From Novimethylophilus kurashikiensis (GTDB taxonomy: Bacteria > Pseudomonadota > Gammaproteobacteria > Burkholderiales > Methylophilaceae), in the NCBI RefSeq assembly GCF_003112435.1, contig NZ_BDOQ01000019.1:186001-250000 (forward strand): a stretch of DNA of 64,000 nt. Reading direction: 5' to 3'. Shown piece after piece: positions 8,597 through 18,958 of this stretch. Within the stretch, counting starts at the first letter, position 1. Each line of letters begins with the position of its first letter. The notes below the pieces were generated by a model, which ran no database searches, had not been told where the DNA came from, and saw only the letters and a list, made by a program, of their open reading frames with translations. The translations under genes were made by a program, and so were the position numbers.

Positions 8597-8637
8597 GATT
8601 CTCAGCGTTGCGCCATCATGCTGCAATGCTGAGAATC
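8597..8637. other. Long hairpin between GST and ODP genes
   Basis: GATTCTCAGC and its exact reverse complement GCTGAGAATC enclose further pairing (TTGC/GCAA), giving a 41-base hairpin. No T run follows on either strand, so it is not a textbook terminator. It lies just past the GST stop and about 110 bases upstream of the ODP start. Confidence 0.6.
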
Positions 8638-8644
8638 CATGTGC

Positions 8645-9250
8645 TTAACCGGGTGGAACCGTGTCCTTGAAAGAGGGGCGCGCCAACAGCTGATTATGCA
8701 GTCGGGCGAGATTGGGATATTGCTCTTCCCACTTGAGTTCCGGCATGCGCAGGTTGATGTAGCCCAATGCGCAGCCGACGGCGATATCAGCCAGGGTAAA
8801 GGCTTCGCCGAGGCACCATTTGCTGTCGCCCAAGTCTTGCGACATATTGCGCAGGCCGCGTTCGACCTTGGGACGCTGGCGCTCGACGATGCTGTTGTCT
8901 TGCTTCTCCGGTGCGCGGCGGCCTTCCATGACGATGGCAACCGTGGCATCGCAAACGCCATCCGCCAGGGCTTCCCAGCGCTTGACTTCGATGCGATGGG
9001 CTTGGGGAATCAGATGAGCCACGGGCGTCTTGCTATCGAGGTATTCGGCGATGACGGGAGAATCGTACAGGCCGCTGCCATCGTCCAGCACCAGGGTCGG
9101 CACCTTACCCAACGGATTGTAGGCGGGCAAAGGACTGTCAGGGTCGGCCAGGGATGCCAACATGACGATTTCGCAATCGATGCGTTTTTCGGCGAGCACG
9201 ACGCGGGTTTTGCGCGCATAAGGGCTGCCAGCGGTGACGAAGAGCTTCAT
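8645..9250 (-). CDS. Glutathione S-transferase family protein
   Basis: 201 residues. The thioredoxin-fold N domain opens MKLFVTAGSPYARKTRV, where Ser9 is in the catalytic position, and has the cis-proline site KVPTLVLDDG and the glutathione-contacting YDSPVIAEYL. The helical C domain contains FTLADIAVGCALGYI. This is the full length of a bacterial GST (YibF-like). The substrate is unknown. It is divergent from nadC, and the 96-base gap between them contains a TATAAT that may serve nadC. Confidence 0.88.
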   Translation of the reverse strand: MKLFVTAGSPYARKTRVVLAEKRIDCEIVMLASLADPDSPLPAYNPLGKVPTLVLDDGSGLYDSPVIAEYLDSKTPVAHLIPQAHRIEVKRWEALADGVCDATVAIVMEGRRAPEKQDNSIVERQRPKVERGLRNMSQDLGDSKWCLGEAFTLADIAVGCALGYINLRMPELKWEEQYPNLARLHNQLLARPSFKDTVPPG

Positions 9251-9346
9251 ACGCTAGGAAACATTTCTTTACGAGGATGGCCATTATAATCCCAGAATTA
9301 GTAGACCCCGTCTATTGCCCAACAGGACTACAGAGGCCAAAGAATA

Positions 9347-10174
9347 ATGCTGCCCGAACACGACATCATTGCCAGTAACGTCGCTGTCGCACTCGCCGAA
9401 GACATCGGCGGGGGAGACCTCACCGCACGATTGATTCCACCCGATGCGATTGCCGAAGCGCACGTGGTAAGCCGCGAGCGCGCCATATTGTGCGGCTCGG
9501 CATGGTTCGAGGAATGTTTTCGCCAGGTGGGCGGAGATGTGCATATCGAGTGGCTGGCGGTTGATGGCGACGAACTGAAGCCGGACCAATGGATATGTAC
9601 CCTGCAAGGTAACGCAAGATCGCTGTTGACCGGTGAGCGTTGCGCGCTCAACTTCCTGCAAACGCTATCGGGGACGGCGACGCATACTCAAATGTATGGC
9701 CGCGAGGTGGAGGGGACCAAGGCCGTGGTCATGGATACGCGCAAAACCTTGCCCGGATTGCGGCGTGCCCAGAAATACGCGGTGACCATCGGTGGCGGGT
9801 TCAATCAGCGTATCGGTCTGTACGACGGGATTCTCATCAAGGAAAACCATATCGCTGCCGCCGGCGGGATTCCACAGGCCTTGCAGAAGGCTTTCAAAGC
9901 GGGCGTTCCGGTGCAGATCGAAGTGGAGAGCCTGGATGAACTCGATGCGGCATTGGAAGCTGGGGCACGCCTGATATTGCTCGATAATTTCGATATTCCG
10001 TTGCTAGAGAAAGCGGTGGCCCATAATGCGGGAAGGGCCGTGCTGGAAGCATCCGGCGGAATCTCCCTGGAAACCTTGCGCGCTGTGGCGCAGACTGGCG
10101 TGGATCGTATTTCTGTTGGTAGCCTGACCAAGGACGTCAAGGCGATCGACTTTTCCATGAGGTTCAAATCATGA
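9347..10174 (+). CDS. nadC: Nicotinate-nucleotide pyrophosphorylase (carboxylating)
   Basis: 275 residues, full length. NadC joins quinolinate to PRPP to make nicotinate mononucleotide in de novo NAD synthesis. The family signatures are EDIGGGDLTARLIP, ERCALNFLQTLSGTAT, DTRKTLPGLR, KENHIAAAGG, EVESLDEL, LDNFD and EASGGISLETLR. Its stop overlaps the start of the next gene (ATGA), so the secretion ATPase is co-translated although the two are functionally unrelated. Confidence 0.97.
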   Translation: MLPEHDIIASNVAVALAEDIGGGDLTARLIPPDAIAEAHVVSRERAILCGSAWFEECFRQVGGDVHIEWLAVDGDELKPDQWICTLQGNARSLLTGERCALNFLQTLSGTATHTQMYGREVEGTKAVVMDTRKTLPGLRRAQKYAVTIGGGFNQRIGLYDGILIKENHIAAAGGIPQALQKAFKAGVPVQIEVESLDELDAALEAGARLILLDNFDIPLLEKAVAHNAGRAVLEASGGISLETLRAVAQTGVDRISVGSLTKDVKAIDFSMRFKS

Positions 10175-11952
10175 ACAGAGAAGCCGGCATCAAGGTACAC
10201 GAACACCGCCTCACGGTCGGCGAACTCCTGCGCTGGCTGGTGGAAGACGGACTAGTGTCCAAGGAGGACGCCGAACACGTCTATCAGGACCACAAGCACG
10301 AACGCTCGAGCCTGCATCCGCTGGTGATCCTTGGCGAACGCAAATGGACCAGCCTCAAATCGCCGCACAAGCCGCTGACGACGGAGTTCCTGACCGAATG
10401 GCTGGCGGAAAAAGTGGATATGCCGTATTTCCACATCGATCCGCTGCAACTCAACTTCGGTTCCATTTCCAGCGTGGTTTCCAAGGCTTACGCCGACCGT
10501 CTCAAGATCATGCCGGTCAAGGTCAATGGACGCGAAGTCACCATCGCGACCTCGGAGCCTTTCCTTCGCGACTGGATCGTAGAGCTTGAGCGCATGGTGA
10601 GTATCCGCATCGTCCCTGCGCTTGCCAATCCTATCGAGATCAACCGTTACTTGCCCGAAGTCTACAGCCTGGCCAATTCCGTGCAGCTTGCAAGCGAAGC
10701 CAAGGCGGGGCAGATCGTCGGGGTGCAGAACTTCGAGCAGCTGGTCGAGTTGGGCAAGAACAAGAACCTTGACGCCAACGAGCAGCACGTCGTCAATATC
10801 GTGGACTGGCTGTTCCAGTATGCCTTCGAGCAACGGGCCAGCGATATTCACCTGGAACCTCGGCGCGAGATCGGCCTGGTACGTTTCCGCATCGATGGCG
10901 TCTTGCATCAGGTCTACCAGTTGCCCTCGACCATCATGAATGCCATCACGAGCCGCATCAAGCTGCTGGGCCGTATGGATATGGTCGAAAAACGACGCCC
11001 GCAGGACGGACGATTGAAAACCCGCTCTACCACGGGTGAGGAGATCGAACTGCGACTCTCAACCATGCCGACGGCGTTCGGCGAGAAACTGGTCATGCGG
11101 ATTTTCAACCCCGATATCCTGGTCAAGAATTTTTCCGATCTGGGGTTCGGTCCTGAGTACTCGGCGTTGTGGGATGAATGGGTGAACCAACCCAACGGCA
11201 TTATTCTGGTGACCGGCCCTACCGGCTCAGGCAAGACCACGACCTTGTATTCCACGTTGAAGCTGCTGGCCACGCCGGAAGTGAACGTGTGCACGGTAGA
11301 AGACCCGATCGAAATGATCGAGCCCTCATTCAACCAGATGCAGGTGCAGCACAATATCGGCCTGACGTTTGCCGACGGTGTGCGTACGCTGTTGCGGCAG
11401 GACCCGGACATCATCATGGTAGGCGAAATCCGCGATATGGAAACAGCTGAAATGGCGATCCAGGCATCTTTGACGGGCCATCTGGTACTGTCCACCTTGC
11501 ACACCAACGATGCGCCCGCGGCAGTCAGCCGCTTGCTCGACCTGGGTGTGCCGCCTTACCTTCTCAATTCATCGCTCCTCGGTGTGATGGCACAGCGCCT
11601 GGTACGCACCTTGTGCCCGTTCTGCAAGCAGGAGGGCGAGGTGAGCGACGAGTTGTGGGCAGAGTTGGTGGAATCCTGGAAGCTCCCCAAGCCTTCCACG
11701 GTGCAAGTCAGCGTGGGATGCCTTGAATGCCGGATGACCGGCTATAAGGGTCGAACAGGACTCTATGAAATGTTGCCCATGACCGCCGGTTTGAAGCAGC
11801 TCATCACCCGAGACGCCGACTTGGGCAAGATCAAGGACCAGGCGTTCAAGGAGGGGATGAAGCCTTTGCGTGTGAGTGGCGCCGAAAAAATCCTGGCTGG
11901 GTTAACCACGGTTGAAGAGGTTCTCAAGGTTGCTCCTTCGACCTTGCATTAA
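10171..11952 (+). CDS. GspE/PilB-family secretion or pilus ATPase
   Basis: 593 residues. The N-terminal MshEN-type region (1-150) is followed by the hexameric ATPase core. It carries Walker A GPTGSGKTTTLYS near 350, an Asp box with EDPIEMIEP, Walker B IIMVGEIRDMETAEMA, and a His box with STLHTNDAPAAVSRL. A four-cysteine zinc site (CPFCKQ ... CLECRMTGYKG) marks it as an assembly ATPase rather than PilT. No other pilus or type II secretion genes are adjacent, so the choice between GspE and PilB is open. It is coupled to nadC by ATGA overlap. Confidence 0.9.
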   Translation: MNREAGIKVHEHRLTVGELLRWLVEDGLVSKEDAEHVYQDHKHERSSLHPLVILGERKWTSLKSPHKPLTTEFLTEWLAEKVDMPYFHIDPLQLNFGSISSVVSKAYADRLKIMPVKVNGREVTIATSEPFLRDWIVELERMVSIRIVPALANPIEINRYLPEVYSLANSVQLASEAKAGQIVGVQNFEQLVELGKNKNLDANEQHVVNIVDWLFQYAFEQRASDIHLEPRREIGLVRFRIDGVLHQVYQLPSTIMNAITSRIKLLGRMDMVEKRRPQDGRLKTRSTTGEEIELRLSTMPTAFGEKLVMRIFNPDILVKNFSDLGFGPEYSALWDEWVNQPNGIILVTGPTGSGKTTTLYSTLKLLATPEVNVCTVEDPIEMIEPSFNQMQVQHNIGLTFADGVRTLLRQDPDIIMVGEIRDMETAEMAIQASLTGHLVLSTLHTNDAPAAVSRLLDLGVPPYLLNSSLLGVMAQRLVRTLCPFCKQEGEVSDELWAELVESWKLPKPSTVQVSVGCLECRMTGYKGRTGLYEMLPMTAGLKQLITRDADLGKIKDQAFKEGMKPLRVSGAEKILAGLTTVEEVLKVAPSTLH

Positions 11953-11985
11953 CGCTTAAAAAAGCAGCAAAGCCCACCTGAGGCG

Positions 11986-12019
11986 CGGCAGGAAAGTTTG
12001 GAACCAAATTTTTCTGCCG
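11986..12019 (+). other. Hairpin upstream of ilvI
   Basis: CGGCAG...CTGCCG encloses a second stem, TTTGG-AA-CCAAA, giving a near-continuous 34-base hairpin 34 bases past the ATPase stop. It could end the nadC transcript, though no T run follows. It lies upstream of the likely ilv promoter at 12048-12076, so an attenuator role is less likely. Confidence 0.5.
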
Positions 12020-12047
12020 TAAAGCCCTTGTTTCGACCCTTGCGACC

Positions 12048-12076
12048 TTGACCAAAATCCTCTGAACCATTACTGT
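12048..12076 (+). promoter_or_regulatory. Candidate sigma-70 promoter for ilvIH
   Basis: TTGACC (12048-12053), 17-base spacer, TACTGT (12071-12076). This would give a leader of about 35 AT-rich bases before the ilvI ATG at 12117. No clear ribosome binding site precedes that ATG. Confidence 0.4.
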
Positions 12077-12116
12077 TCAAGGTTTCGCAACAAATCCCCA
12101 AATTTTTGAATTTTTT

Positions 12117-13826
12117 ATGGAATTAACTGGCGCAGAAATCGTTATCCGCTGCCTTCAAGAGGAGGGTACGAAGTTTTTGTTCGGCTACCCCGGCGGCGCG
12201 GTGCTCAACATTTACGACGAGATTTTCAAGCAGAATAAGTTCAAGCACGTCTTGGTGCGCCATGAACAAGCAGCTGTCCATGCTGCCGATGCTTATGCGC
12301 GTGCGACCGGCGAAGTCGGCGTGGCGCTGGTGACTTCCGGCCCGGGTGCGACCAATGCCATCACTGGCATTGCCACGGCTTATATGGACTCGGTTCCCAT
12401 GGTGGTGCTTTCCGGCCAGGTGCCGACGCCGGCTATCGGCATGGACGCCTTCCAGGAAGTGGACATGGTGGGCATCACTCGTCCCTGCGTGAAGCACAAC
12501 TTCCTCGTGAAGGATGTGAAAGATCTCGCTGCGACCATAAAAAAGGCTTTCTACATCGCTGCCAGCGGTCGTCCCGGCCCGGTCGTGGTGGATATTCCCA
12601 AGGACGTGACCGCGTTTACGACCAAGTTCGAATATCCCAAATCCGTTCAGTTGCGTTCTTACAGCCCGATGAGCAAGGGCCATACCGGTCAGATCAAGAA
12701 GGCGCTCAAGCTGTTGCTGGAAGCCAAGCGCCCTATGGTGTACACAGGTGGCGGCGTGGTGTTGGGGGATGCTGCGGACGAGCTTACGCGTTTCGTGAAG
12801 AAACTGAATTTCCCGATCACGAATACGCTCATGGGATTGGGCGGATACCCGGCAACGGACAAGCAGTGTGTGGGCATGCTGGGCATGCACGGCACCTACG
12901 AAGCCAACATGGCGATGCAGGAATGCGACGTATTGATCGCCATCGGTGCGCGCTTTGACGACCGCGTGATTGGCAACCCTGAACATTTCTTCAGCAATCC
13001 CCGCACGATTATCCATATTGACGTCGACCCGTCTTCCATTTCCAAGCGTGTGAAGGTGGACGTGCCTATCGTGGGCGACGTGAAGAGCGTGCTGTCCGAA
13101 CTCAACGAGTTGCTGGATGCCGACGAAGCCCGTCCCAGCGCCCATGCGCTCAAGGACTGGTGGAAAATCATCGAAGGCTGGCGCAGCCGTAAATGCCTCG
13201 ACTACGACCGTAGCAGCGGCATCATCAAGCCGCAGTTCGTGATCGAAAAACTGTATGAAGTGACCAAGGGCGAAGCCTTTGTGACTTCCGACGTGGGCCA
13301 GCACCAGATGTGGGCCGCGCAGTACTACAAGTTCGACAAGCCGCGCCGTTGGATCAACTCCGGCGGCCTGGGCACGATGGGCGTGGGGCTGCCGTACGCC
13401 ATGGGCGTACAGTTGGCGCATCCCAATGCGCAAGTGGCCTGTATTACCGGTGAAGGCAGTATCCAGATGAACATCCAGGAACTGTCGACCTGTAAGCAGT
13501 TCCACATGCCGATCAAGATCATCCTGCTGAACAACCGCTATCTGGGCATGGTGCGCCAATGGCAACAGTTCTTCTACGGCAACCGCTATTCAGAGTCCTA
13601 CATGGACAGCCTGCCGGATTTCGTCAAATTGGCAGAATCCTACGGCCATGTCGGCATGCGTATCGAAAAGCCGGAAGACGTTGAGGGCGCCTTGCGCGAA
13701 GCATTCATCACGCACAAGGAACGCTTGGTGTTCCTGGATTTCGTCACCGACCAGTCGGAAAACGTGTTCCCTATGGTGCCGAACGGCAAGGGCTTGTCAG
13801 AAATGATTCTGGCGGAGGATCTGTAA
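12117..13826 (+). CDS. ilvI: Acetolactate synthase, large subunit
   Basis: 569 residues, full length. It catalyses the first common step of valine, leucine and isoleucine synthesis with thiamine diphosphate. Visible are the ThDP glutamate region (RHEQAAVHAADAYAR near 47), TSGPGATNAITGIATAY, the FAD-domain GARFDDRV, and the diphosphate-binding GEGSIQMNIQEL ending NNRYLGMVRQWQ. ilvH starts one base after its stop. The ATG is preceded by an AT-rich stretch without a Shine-Dalgarno, so translation initiation may be unusual. Confidence 0.97.
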   Translation: MELTGAEIVIRCLQEEGTKFLFGYPGGAVLNIYDEIFKQNKFKHVLVRHEQAAVHAADAYARATGEVGVALVTSGPGATNAITGIATAYMDSVPMVVLSGQVPTPAIGMDAFQEVDMVGITRPCVKHNFLVKDVKDLAATIKKAFYIAASGRPGPVVVDIPKDVTAFTTKFEYPKSVQLRSYSPMSKGHTGQIKKALKLLLEAKRPMVYTGGGVVLGDAADELTRFVKKLNFPITNTLMGLGGYPATDKQCVGMLGMHGTYEANMAMQECDVLIAIGARFDDRVIGNPEHFFSNPRTIIHIDVDPSSISKRVKVDVPIVGDVKSVLSELNELLDADEARPSAHALKDWWKIIEGWRSRKCLDYDRSSGIIKPQFVIEKLYEVTKGEAFVTSDVGQHQMWAAQYYKFDKPRRWINSGGLGTMGVGLPYAMGVQLAHPNAQVACITGEGSIQMNIQELSTCKQFHMPIKIILLNNRYLGMVRQWQQFFYGNRYSESYMDSLPDFVKLAESYGHVGMRIEKPEDVEGALREAFITHKERLVFLDFVTDQSENVFPMVPNGKGLSEMILAEDL

Positions 13827-13827
13827 C

Positions 13828-14319
13828 ATGCGCCATATCATTTCATTGCTGATGGAAAACGAAGCCGGGGCCTTGTCACGCGTGGCAGGCCTGTTCTCGG
13901 CACGCGGCTACAACATCGAATCGTTGACCGTGGCTCCGACCGAAGATCCGACTTTGTCGCGCATGACCATCGTGACTTCAGGTTCCGACGATGTCGTGGA
14001 GCAGATCGTCAAGCAGCTCAACAAGCTGATCGACGTGGTGAAGGTGCTGGACCTCAACGACGGCCGCTACATCGAGCGCGAGCTCATGTTGGTCAAGGTG
14101 AAGGCGACCGGCGCCTACCGCGAGGAGATGAAGCGCATGTCGGATATCTTCCGCGGCCGCATCATCGACGTGGCGGACGACACCTATACCATCGAATTGA
14201 CGGGCACGGGTTCCAAGCTGGATGCATTCCTCGAAGCCATCGACAAGGGCGCGTTGCTCGAAACCGTGCGTACCGGTGCTTCCGGCATCGGGCGCGGCGA
14301 CCGTATTCTGAAAATCTAG
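13828..14319 (+). CDS. ilvH: Acetolactate synthase, small regulatory subunit
   Basis: 163 residues. An N-terminal ACT domain begins MRHIISLLMENEAGALSRVAGLFSARGYNIESL and is followed by the usual C-terminal domain (YREEMKRMSDIFRGRIIDV). It binds valine for feedback control and stimulates the large subunit. It follows ilvI with a one-base gap. A 96-base spacer with interleaved inverted repeats separates it from ilvC. Confidence 0.97.
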   Translation: MRHIISLLMENEAGALSRVAGLFSARGYNIESLTVAPTEDPTLSRMTIVTSGSDDVVEQIVKQLNKLIDVVKVLDLNDGRYIERELMLVKVKATGAYREEMKRMSDIFRGRIIDVADDTYTIELTGTGSKLDAFLEAIDKGALLETVRTGASGIGRGDRILKI

Positions 14320-14329
14320 CCGTTAGCCA

Positions 14330-14386
14330 TCAGCTTTCCGCGGTCAGCGCATATCGCATTGAAAGCTGAAGGTTGATCGCTGACCG
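14330..14386 (+). other. Interleaved inverted repeats between ilvH and ilvC
   Basis: Arm A TCAGCTTTC (14330-14338), arm B CGGTCAGCG (14341-14349), A' GAAAGCTGA (14361-14369), B' CGCTGACCG (14378-14386). The order A-B-A'-B' allows either of two hairpins, or a pseudoknot in RNA, but not both as nested stems. GCTGA-rich filler repeats of this kind also occur in betaproteobacterial spacers, so function is uncertain. Confidence 0.5.
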
Positions 14387-14403
14387 CTGATTGCTATTAA
14401 TAA

Positions 14404-15432
<1,029 letters not shown>

Positions 15433-15453
15433 TCAGGTATCAGCCTGATATAG

Positions 15454-15489
15454 ACGGGGCTCGGCAGATTTTGCCCTGCCCCGTTTTTT
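15454..15489 (+). terminator. Rho-independent terminator after ilvC
   Basis: ACGGGGC with inner GGCA/TGCC pairing and GCCCCGT, followed by TTTTTTA. Confidence 0.88.
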
Positions 15490-15517
15490 ATTGATGGACA
15501 TGCATTAAGGATAAATC

Positions 15518-16162
15518 TTGAGCAACAACAACTACCCACATCCCATCATTGCCCGCGAAGGTTGGCCTTTCCTGGCGATTGCGATAATTCTGTCCCTGAT
15601 CGCAACCGCTTATTGCGCCCTATGGTCAGTCCCACTTTGGATTATTTCGCTGTTCGTTTTGCAGTTCTTCCGCGATCCGGCACGCGTCATTCCCGATCAG
15701 CCCAACGCTATCGTCTCTCCAGCAGATGGTCGCGTTATTATCGTCGAGAAGGCGCACGACCCGTACTTGCAACGTGAGGCACTCAAGATCAGCGTGTTCA
15801 TGAACGTTTTCAACGTGCACTCCAACCGCGCGCCCATCGGAGGCCTCATCAAGCAGCGCTGGTATTTCCCCGGCTCATTCGTCAACGCCGCAATGGACAA
15901 GGCTTCTCTGGAAAACGAACGCAATGCATTGTGGATTCGTACCAAGGAAGGTGTAGATGTGACGTGTGTACAGATCGCCGGCCTCATCGCACGCCGTATT
16001 CTGTGTTACGTCGACCAAGGCGATGGATTGTTTAAAGGCCAGCGCTACGGGTTCATCCGCTTCGGTTCGCGTGTGGATATTTATCTGCCGACTGACGCTG
16101 TACCCAAGGTCAGCCTGGGAGATAAGGTGAGCGCGAGCAGTACTATTCTTGCTGAGCTGTAA
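15518..16162 (+). CDS. psd: Phosphatidylserine decarboxylase proenzyme (short form)
   Basis: 214 residues from a TTG start supported by AAGGA six bases upstream; no better ATG exists in frame. It makes phosphatidylethanolamine at the inner membrane. Two N-terminal membrane segments are followed by [22 protein letters not shown] and the self-cleavage site [11 protein letters not shown], where the Gly-Ser bond yields the pyruvoyl group. The short length matches the Psd form common in betaproteobacteria, often next to pssA; pssA is not next to it here. Confidence 0.93.
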   Translation: MSNNNYPHPIIAREGWPFLAIAIILSLIATAYCALWSVPLWIISLFVLQFFRDPARVIPDQPNAIVSPADGRVIIVEKAHDPYLQREALKISVFMNVFNVHSNRAPIGGLIKQRWYFPGSFVNAAMDKASLENERNALWIRTKEGVDVTCVQIAGLIARRILCYVDQGDGLFKGQRYGFIRFGSRVDIYLPTDAVPKVSLGDKVSASSTILAEL

Positions 16163-16242
16163 TTGTAGTTAGGCCGGGTGGCTCATTAGGCGGCCATTCG
16201 GCTATCATTGCGGCACCGAATAAATCAAAAACACCTATATCG

Positions 16243-17592
16243 ATGCCGAAACAGCCAAGTTCTTCTCGCGCATTCCTGTTGGCGCTGATTCTAATCACGT
16301 TGTTGGGCGCGTTCATGCGCCTCAACGCAACATTCCATACCACTGTATTAGCTCCGTTGCGGGCAGATGCCGGCGAGTACTTTAGTTACGCCTATAACCT
16401 GCGCCATTACGATGTATATTCTAGGCAGCCAATTTTTCAAGCGCCCGATCAGCAACACACTTTGCACCCTGATGCTGTCAGATCGCCTGGGTACTCCCTC
16501 TTCTTATTGCCTTTCGCTGGGGCAGAGCCGACTAATAAAACAGTACTAGACATTACGCTGGTGCAGGCGCTGCTCGGTGTCATGATGATCCCATTGGTGT
16601 ATTTGTTAGGAAGGAGTGTCTTATCTGACGGCTGGGCACTGTTACCGTCATTGCTGGTTGCTATCTCTCCCCAGCTCGTTGTGGCTGGTACTTACGTGTT
16701 GTCTGAAGCGCTTTTTACGTTCTTCTTTCTTCTGGCCTTGCTTGCAGTACAAAAGCAATTTTCGCATCCTGAACGTTGGGCTTGGGGATTGTTGGCAGGG
16801 GTCTTATTAGCATCATCAGCGCTGATTCGCCCTACCGTGCAGTACCTATTGCCAATGATTGTGTTCTTCGGCGTGTATGCGTTTCCCGCAAAGTTTCGAA
16901 TCAAGCAGATAATCGCCTTAGCAATTGGTTTTATTGGAGTATTCGGAATTTGGTTACTTCGTAACTACCTGACACTCGGTATTCTTTCAGACTCCACCTT
17001 AACTGTGTCTACGCTACTGCATGGGCATTACCCCGATTTCATGTACGCAGGAAAACCAGAAAGCTTAGGGTACCCCTATCGGTTCGATCCCGATGCTGCG
17101 GTCATTGGGGCGAGTCTTGGTAGTATTTTGCACGAGATAGGACGGCTCTTCTTAAACGAGCCACTGATCTATCTAAAATGGTATTTCATCGGAAAGCCAC
17201 TGGCTTTCTTGGGATGGGGCGATATGGCTTCTGCAGGCGATATTTTTACCTATCCCACTTTGCAAAGCCCTTATTTTGGCCATCCAATCTTCGTATTATT
17301 AATGAAAGCTATGAGGGCAATCCATTGGGTATGGATGGTCTTAGGGCTGGTCGTTACGGTGCTATGTTGGAAAATTAATTTGGTGAATCGTGATACGAAC
17401 CAAGTAAATGGCTTAAGGATATTTAGTATTGTCCTGCTGTATTTCCTTGCCGTGCATATGGTGGGATTTCCGATTGCTCGCTATGCCGTACCGTTGCTAC
17501 CAGTCATGTTCATCCTGGCTGTATTTGCTATTTCATGGATTACCACGGGTATGGGCAAACGTACGAATGTAAACAGTTTGGAATTAAGATAG
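16243..17592 (+). CDS. GT39/ArnT-like membrane glycosyltransferase
   Basis: 449 residues with about ten hydrophobic segments. The first periplasmic loop has RADAGEYFSYAYNLRHY, with the acidic residues expected of the GT-C fold (PMT_2/GT39). Such enzymes move sugars from a lipid-phosphate carrier to a periplasmic acceptor. The next gene, a dolichyl-phosphate-sugar-synthase-like GT2 two bases downstream, would make such a donor, and a GtrA-like protein follows. These three look like a glycan-modification set. The acceptor is unknown. Confidence 0.82.
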   Translation: MPKQPSSSRAFLLALILITLLGAFMRLNATFHTTVLAPLRADAGEYFSYAYNLRHYDVYSRQPIFQAPDQQHTLHPDAVRSPGYSLFLLPFAGAEPTNKTVLDITLVQALLGVMMIPLVYLLGRSVLSDGWALLPSLLVAISPQLVVAGTYVLSEALFTFFFLLALLAVQKQFSHPERWAWGLLAGVLLASSALIRPTVQYLLPMIVFFGVYAFPAKFRIKQIIALAIGFIGVFGIWLLRNYLTLGILSDSTLTVSTLLHGHYPDFMYAGKPESLGYPYRFDPDAAVIGASLGSILHEIGRLFLNEPLIYLKWYFIGKPLAFLGWGDMASAGDIFTYPTLQSPYFGHPIFVLLMKAMRAIHWVWMVLGLVVTVLCWKINLVNRDTNQVNGLRIFSIVLLYFLAVHMVGFPIARYAVPLLPVMFILAVFAISWITTGMGKRTNVNSLELR

Positions 17593-17594
17593 CC

Positions 17595-18530
17595 ATGCCA
17601 AAAGTTGCCGTTCTGTTGCCTTGTTTCAATGAAGCAAAAGCGATTGGACAAGTTGTCGATTCCTTCAGGGCAATACTGCCGGAGGCTGATGTATACGTTT
17701 ATGACAACAATTCTAACGATAATACGAGCCAAATTGCTAAAGCGCATGGAGCAATAGTTCGTCATGAGTATCGCCAAGGTAAGGGCCATGTAGTGCGCCG
17801 AATGTTTGCTGATGTAGATGCTGATCTCTATGTGCTTGCGGATGGTGACCTAACCTATCATGCGCCTTCAGTGAGAAAGATGATAGAAGTGCTGGTAGAC
17901 GAGCGCTTGGATATGGTGGTCGGCGTAAGGAAAAGTCAGGAAGGCGAGACAACGTATAGAACAGGGCACCAGTTCGGCAACAAACTTTTCAATGTCATTG
18001 TTGGCGCCTTATTTGAACAGCGTTTTACAGATATTTTGTCCGGCTATCGCGTTATGTCCCGGCGTTTCGTCAAATCGTTCCCGGCCTTGGCCAAAGGGTT
18101 CGAGATCGAAACGCAATTGACTGTTCATGCGCTTGAGCTCTCATTACCTACAGCCGAAATGGAAACTCCATATTTTTCTCGGCCTGAAGGGGCATCAAGC
18201 AAACTTAGAACGTATCGTGACGGGACGCGTATCTTGATGACGATTCTGCTCTTGTTTAAGGAGGCAAAGCCATTCAAGTTTTTCTTTTCCTTAGCGATCA
18301 TTGTCGCGGGGTTATCTCTGGGTTTTGGCGTACCAGTAGTGGTGGAGTATGCCAAAACAGGCTTGGTTCCTCGCTTTCCTACAGCCATTCTTGCTACCGG
18401 CCTGGGTCTCATAGGAGTAATTCTCTTCACCGCAGGCATCATTCTAGATAGTGTGAGTAGGGGAAATCGTGAGCTTAGACGACTACATTATCTTTCGTTG
18501 AAAAATGTAAGCAATGCTGCTCCCGATTGA
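17595..18530 (+). CDS. GT2 glycosyltransferase, polyprenyl-phosphate type
   Basis: 311 residues. The ATG at 17595, two bases after the GT39 stop, is preferred over an in-frame start 60 bases earlier that lies inside the upstream gene. The GT-A fold starts VAVLLPCFNEAKAIGQVV. The metal-binding site is VLADGDLTYHAP, and DILSGYRVMSRRFVKSFP matches the acceptor region of polyprenyl-phosphate hexose synthases. Two membrane helices near 225-300 anchor it. It probably builds the lipid-linked sugar used by the GT39 protein. Confidence 0.87.
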   Translation: MPKVAVLLPCFNEAKAIGQVVDSFRAILPEADVYVYDNNSNDNTSQIAKAHGAIVRHEYRQGKGHVVRRMFADVDADLYVLADGDLTYHAPSVRKMIEVLVDERLDMVVGVRKSQEGETTYRTGHQFGNKLFNVIVGALFEQRFTDILSGYRVMSRRFVKSFPALAKGFEIETQLTVHALELSLPTAEMETPYFSRPEGASSKLRTYRDGTRILMTILLLFKEAKPFKFFFSLAIIVAGLSLGFGVPVVVEYAKTGLVPRFPTAILATGLGLIGVILFTAGIILDSVSRGNRELRRLHYLSLKNVSNAAPD

Positions 18531-18921
18531 GGCGTTTCCCCAATGGATACGTTTTGCATTTGTTGGATGTGTCGGATTTGTTATTGATGCGGGACTACTG
18601 GCTCTTTTTGTCCATGGGCTAGGATGGGAGCCACTCCCTGCGAGAGTCATTAGTTTCTTAACGGCCGTTCTGGGTACGTGGTGGCTTAACCGAACTATTA
18701 CCTTTAAGGTGGTGGGCTGCAGTAGCGGAAAACTCCGAAATCTCCAGATGTATTTCGTTGTGAGCTTGTTAGGATTTGCACTCAATTTCGCCATTTATGC
18801 GGAATTGTTGCGTTTGAGTTCGACTGTTTACAAGTACCCGTTATTGGGGCTTGTGCCAAGTGCGGCGGTTTCTGCTGTATTTACTTATTGGGGCAATGTT
18901 CGTATGGCTTTTCGGGGCTAA
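18514..18921 (+). CDS. GtrA-family membrane protein
   Basis: 135 residues with four membrane segments. The family opening IRFAFVGCVGFVIDAGLLAL and the loop TWWLNRTITFKV are clear. GtrA proteins are thought to help flip polyprenyl-linked sugars. The gene overlaps the GT2 gene by 17 bases, so the three genes from 16243 form one unit. Confidence 0.88.
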   Translation: MLLPIEAFPQWIRFAFVGCVGFVIDAGLLALFVHGLGWEPLPARVISFLTAVLGTWWLNRTITFKVVGCSSGKLRNLQMYFVVSLLGFALNFAIYAELLRLSSTVYKYPLLGLVPSAAVSAVFTYWGNVRMAFRG

Positions 18922-18958
18922 GCGAGTGGTTCGCAATCTCCTGCTTCACAACTCTGTT

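Noticed and set aside
12123-13565. 480-codon minus-strand frame opposite ilvI
   Set aside because: Histidine-rich shadow of the ilvI codons; no motif of its own.
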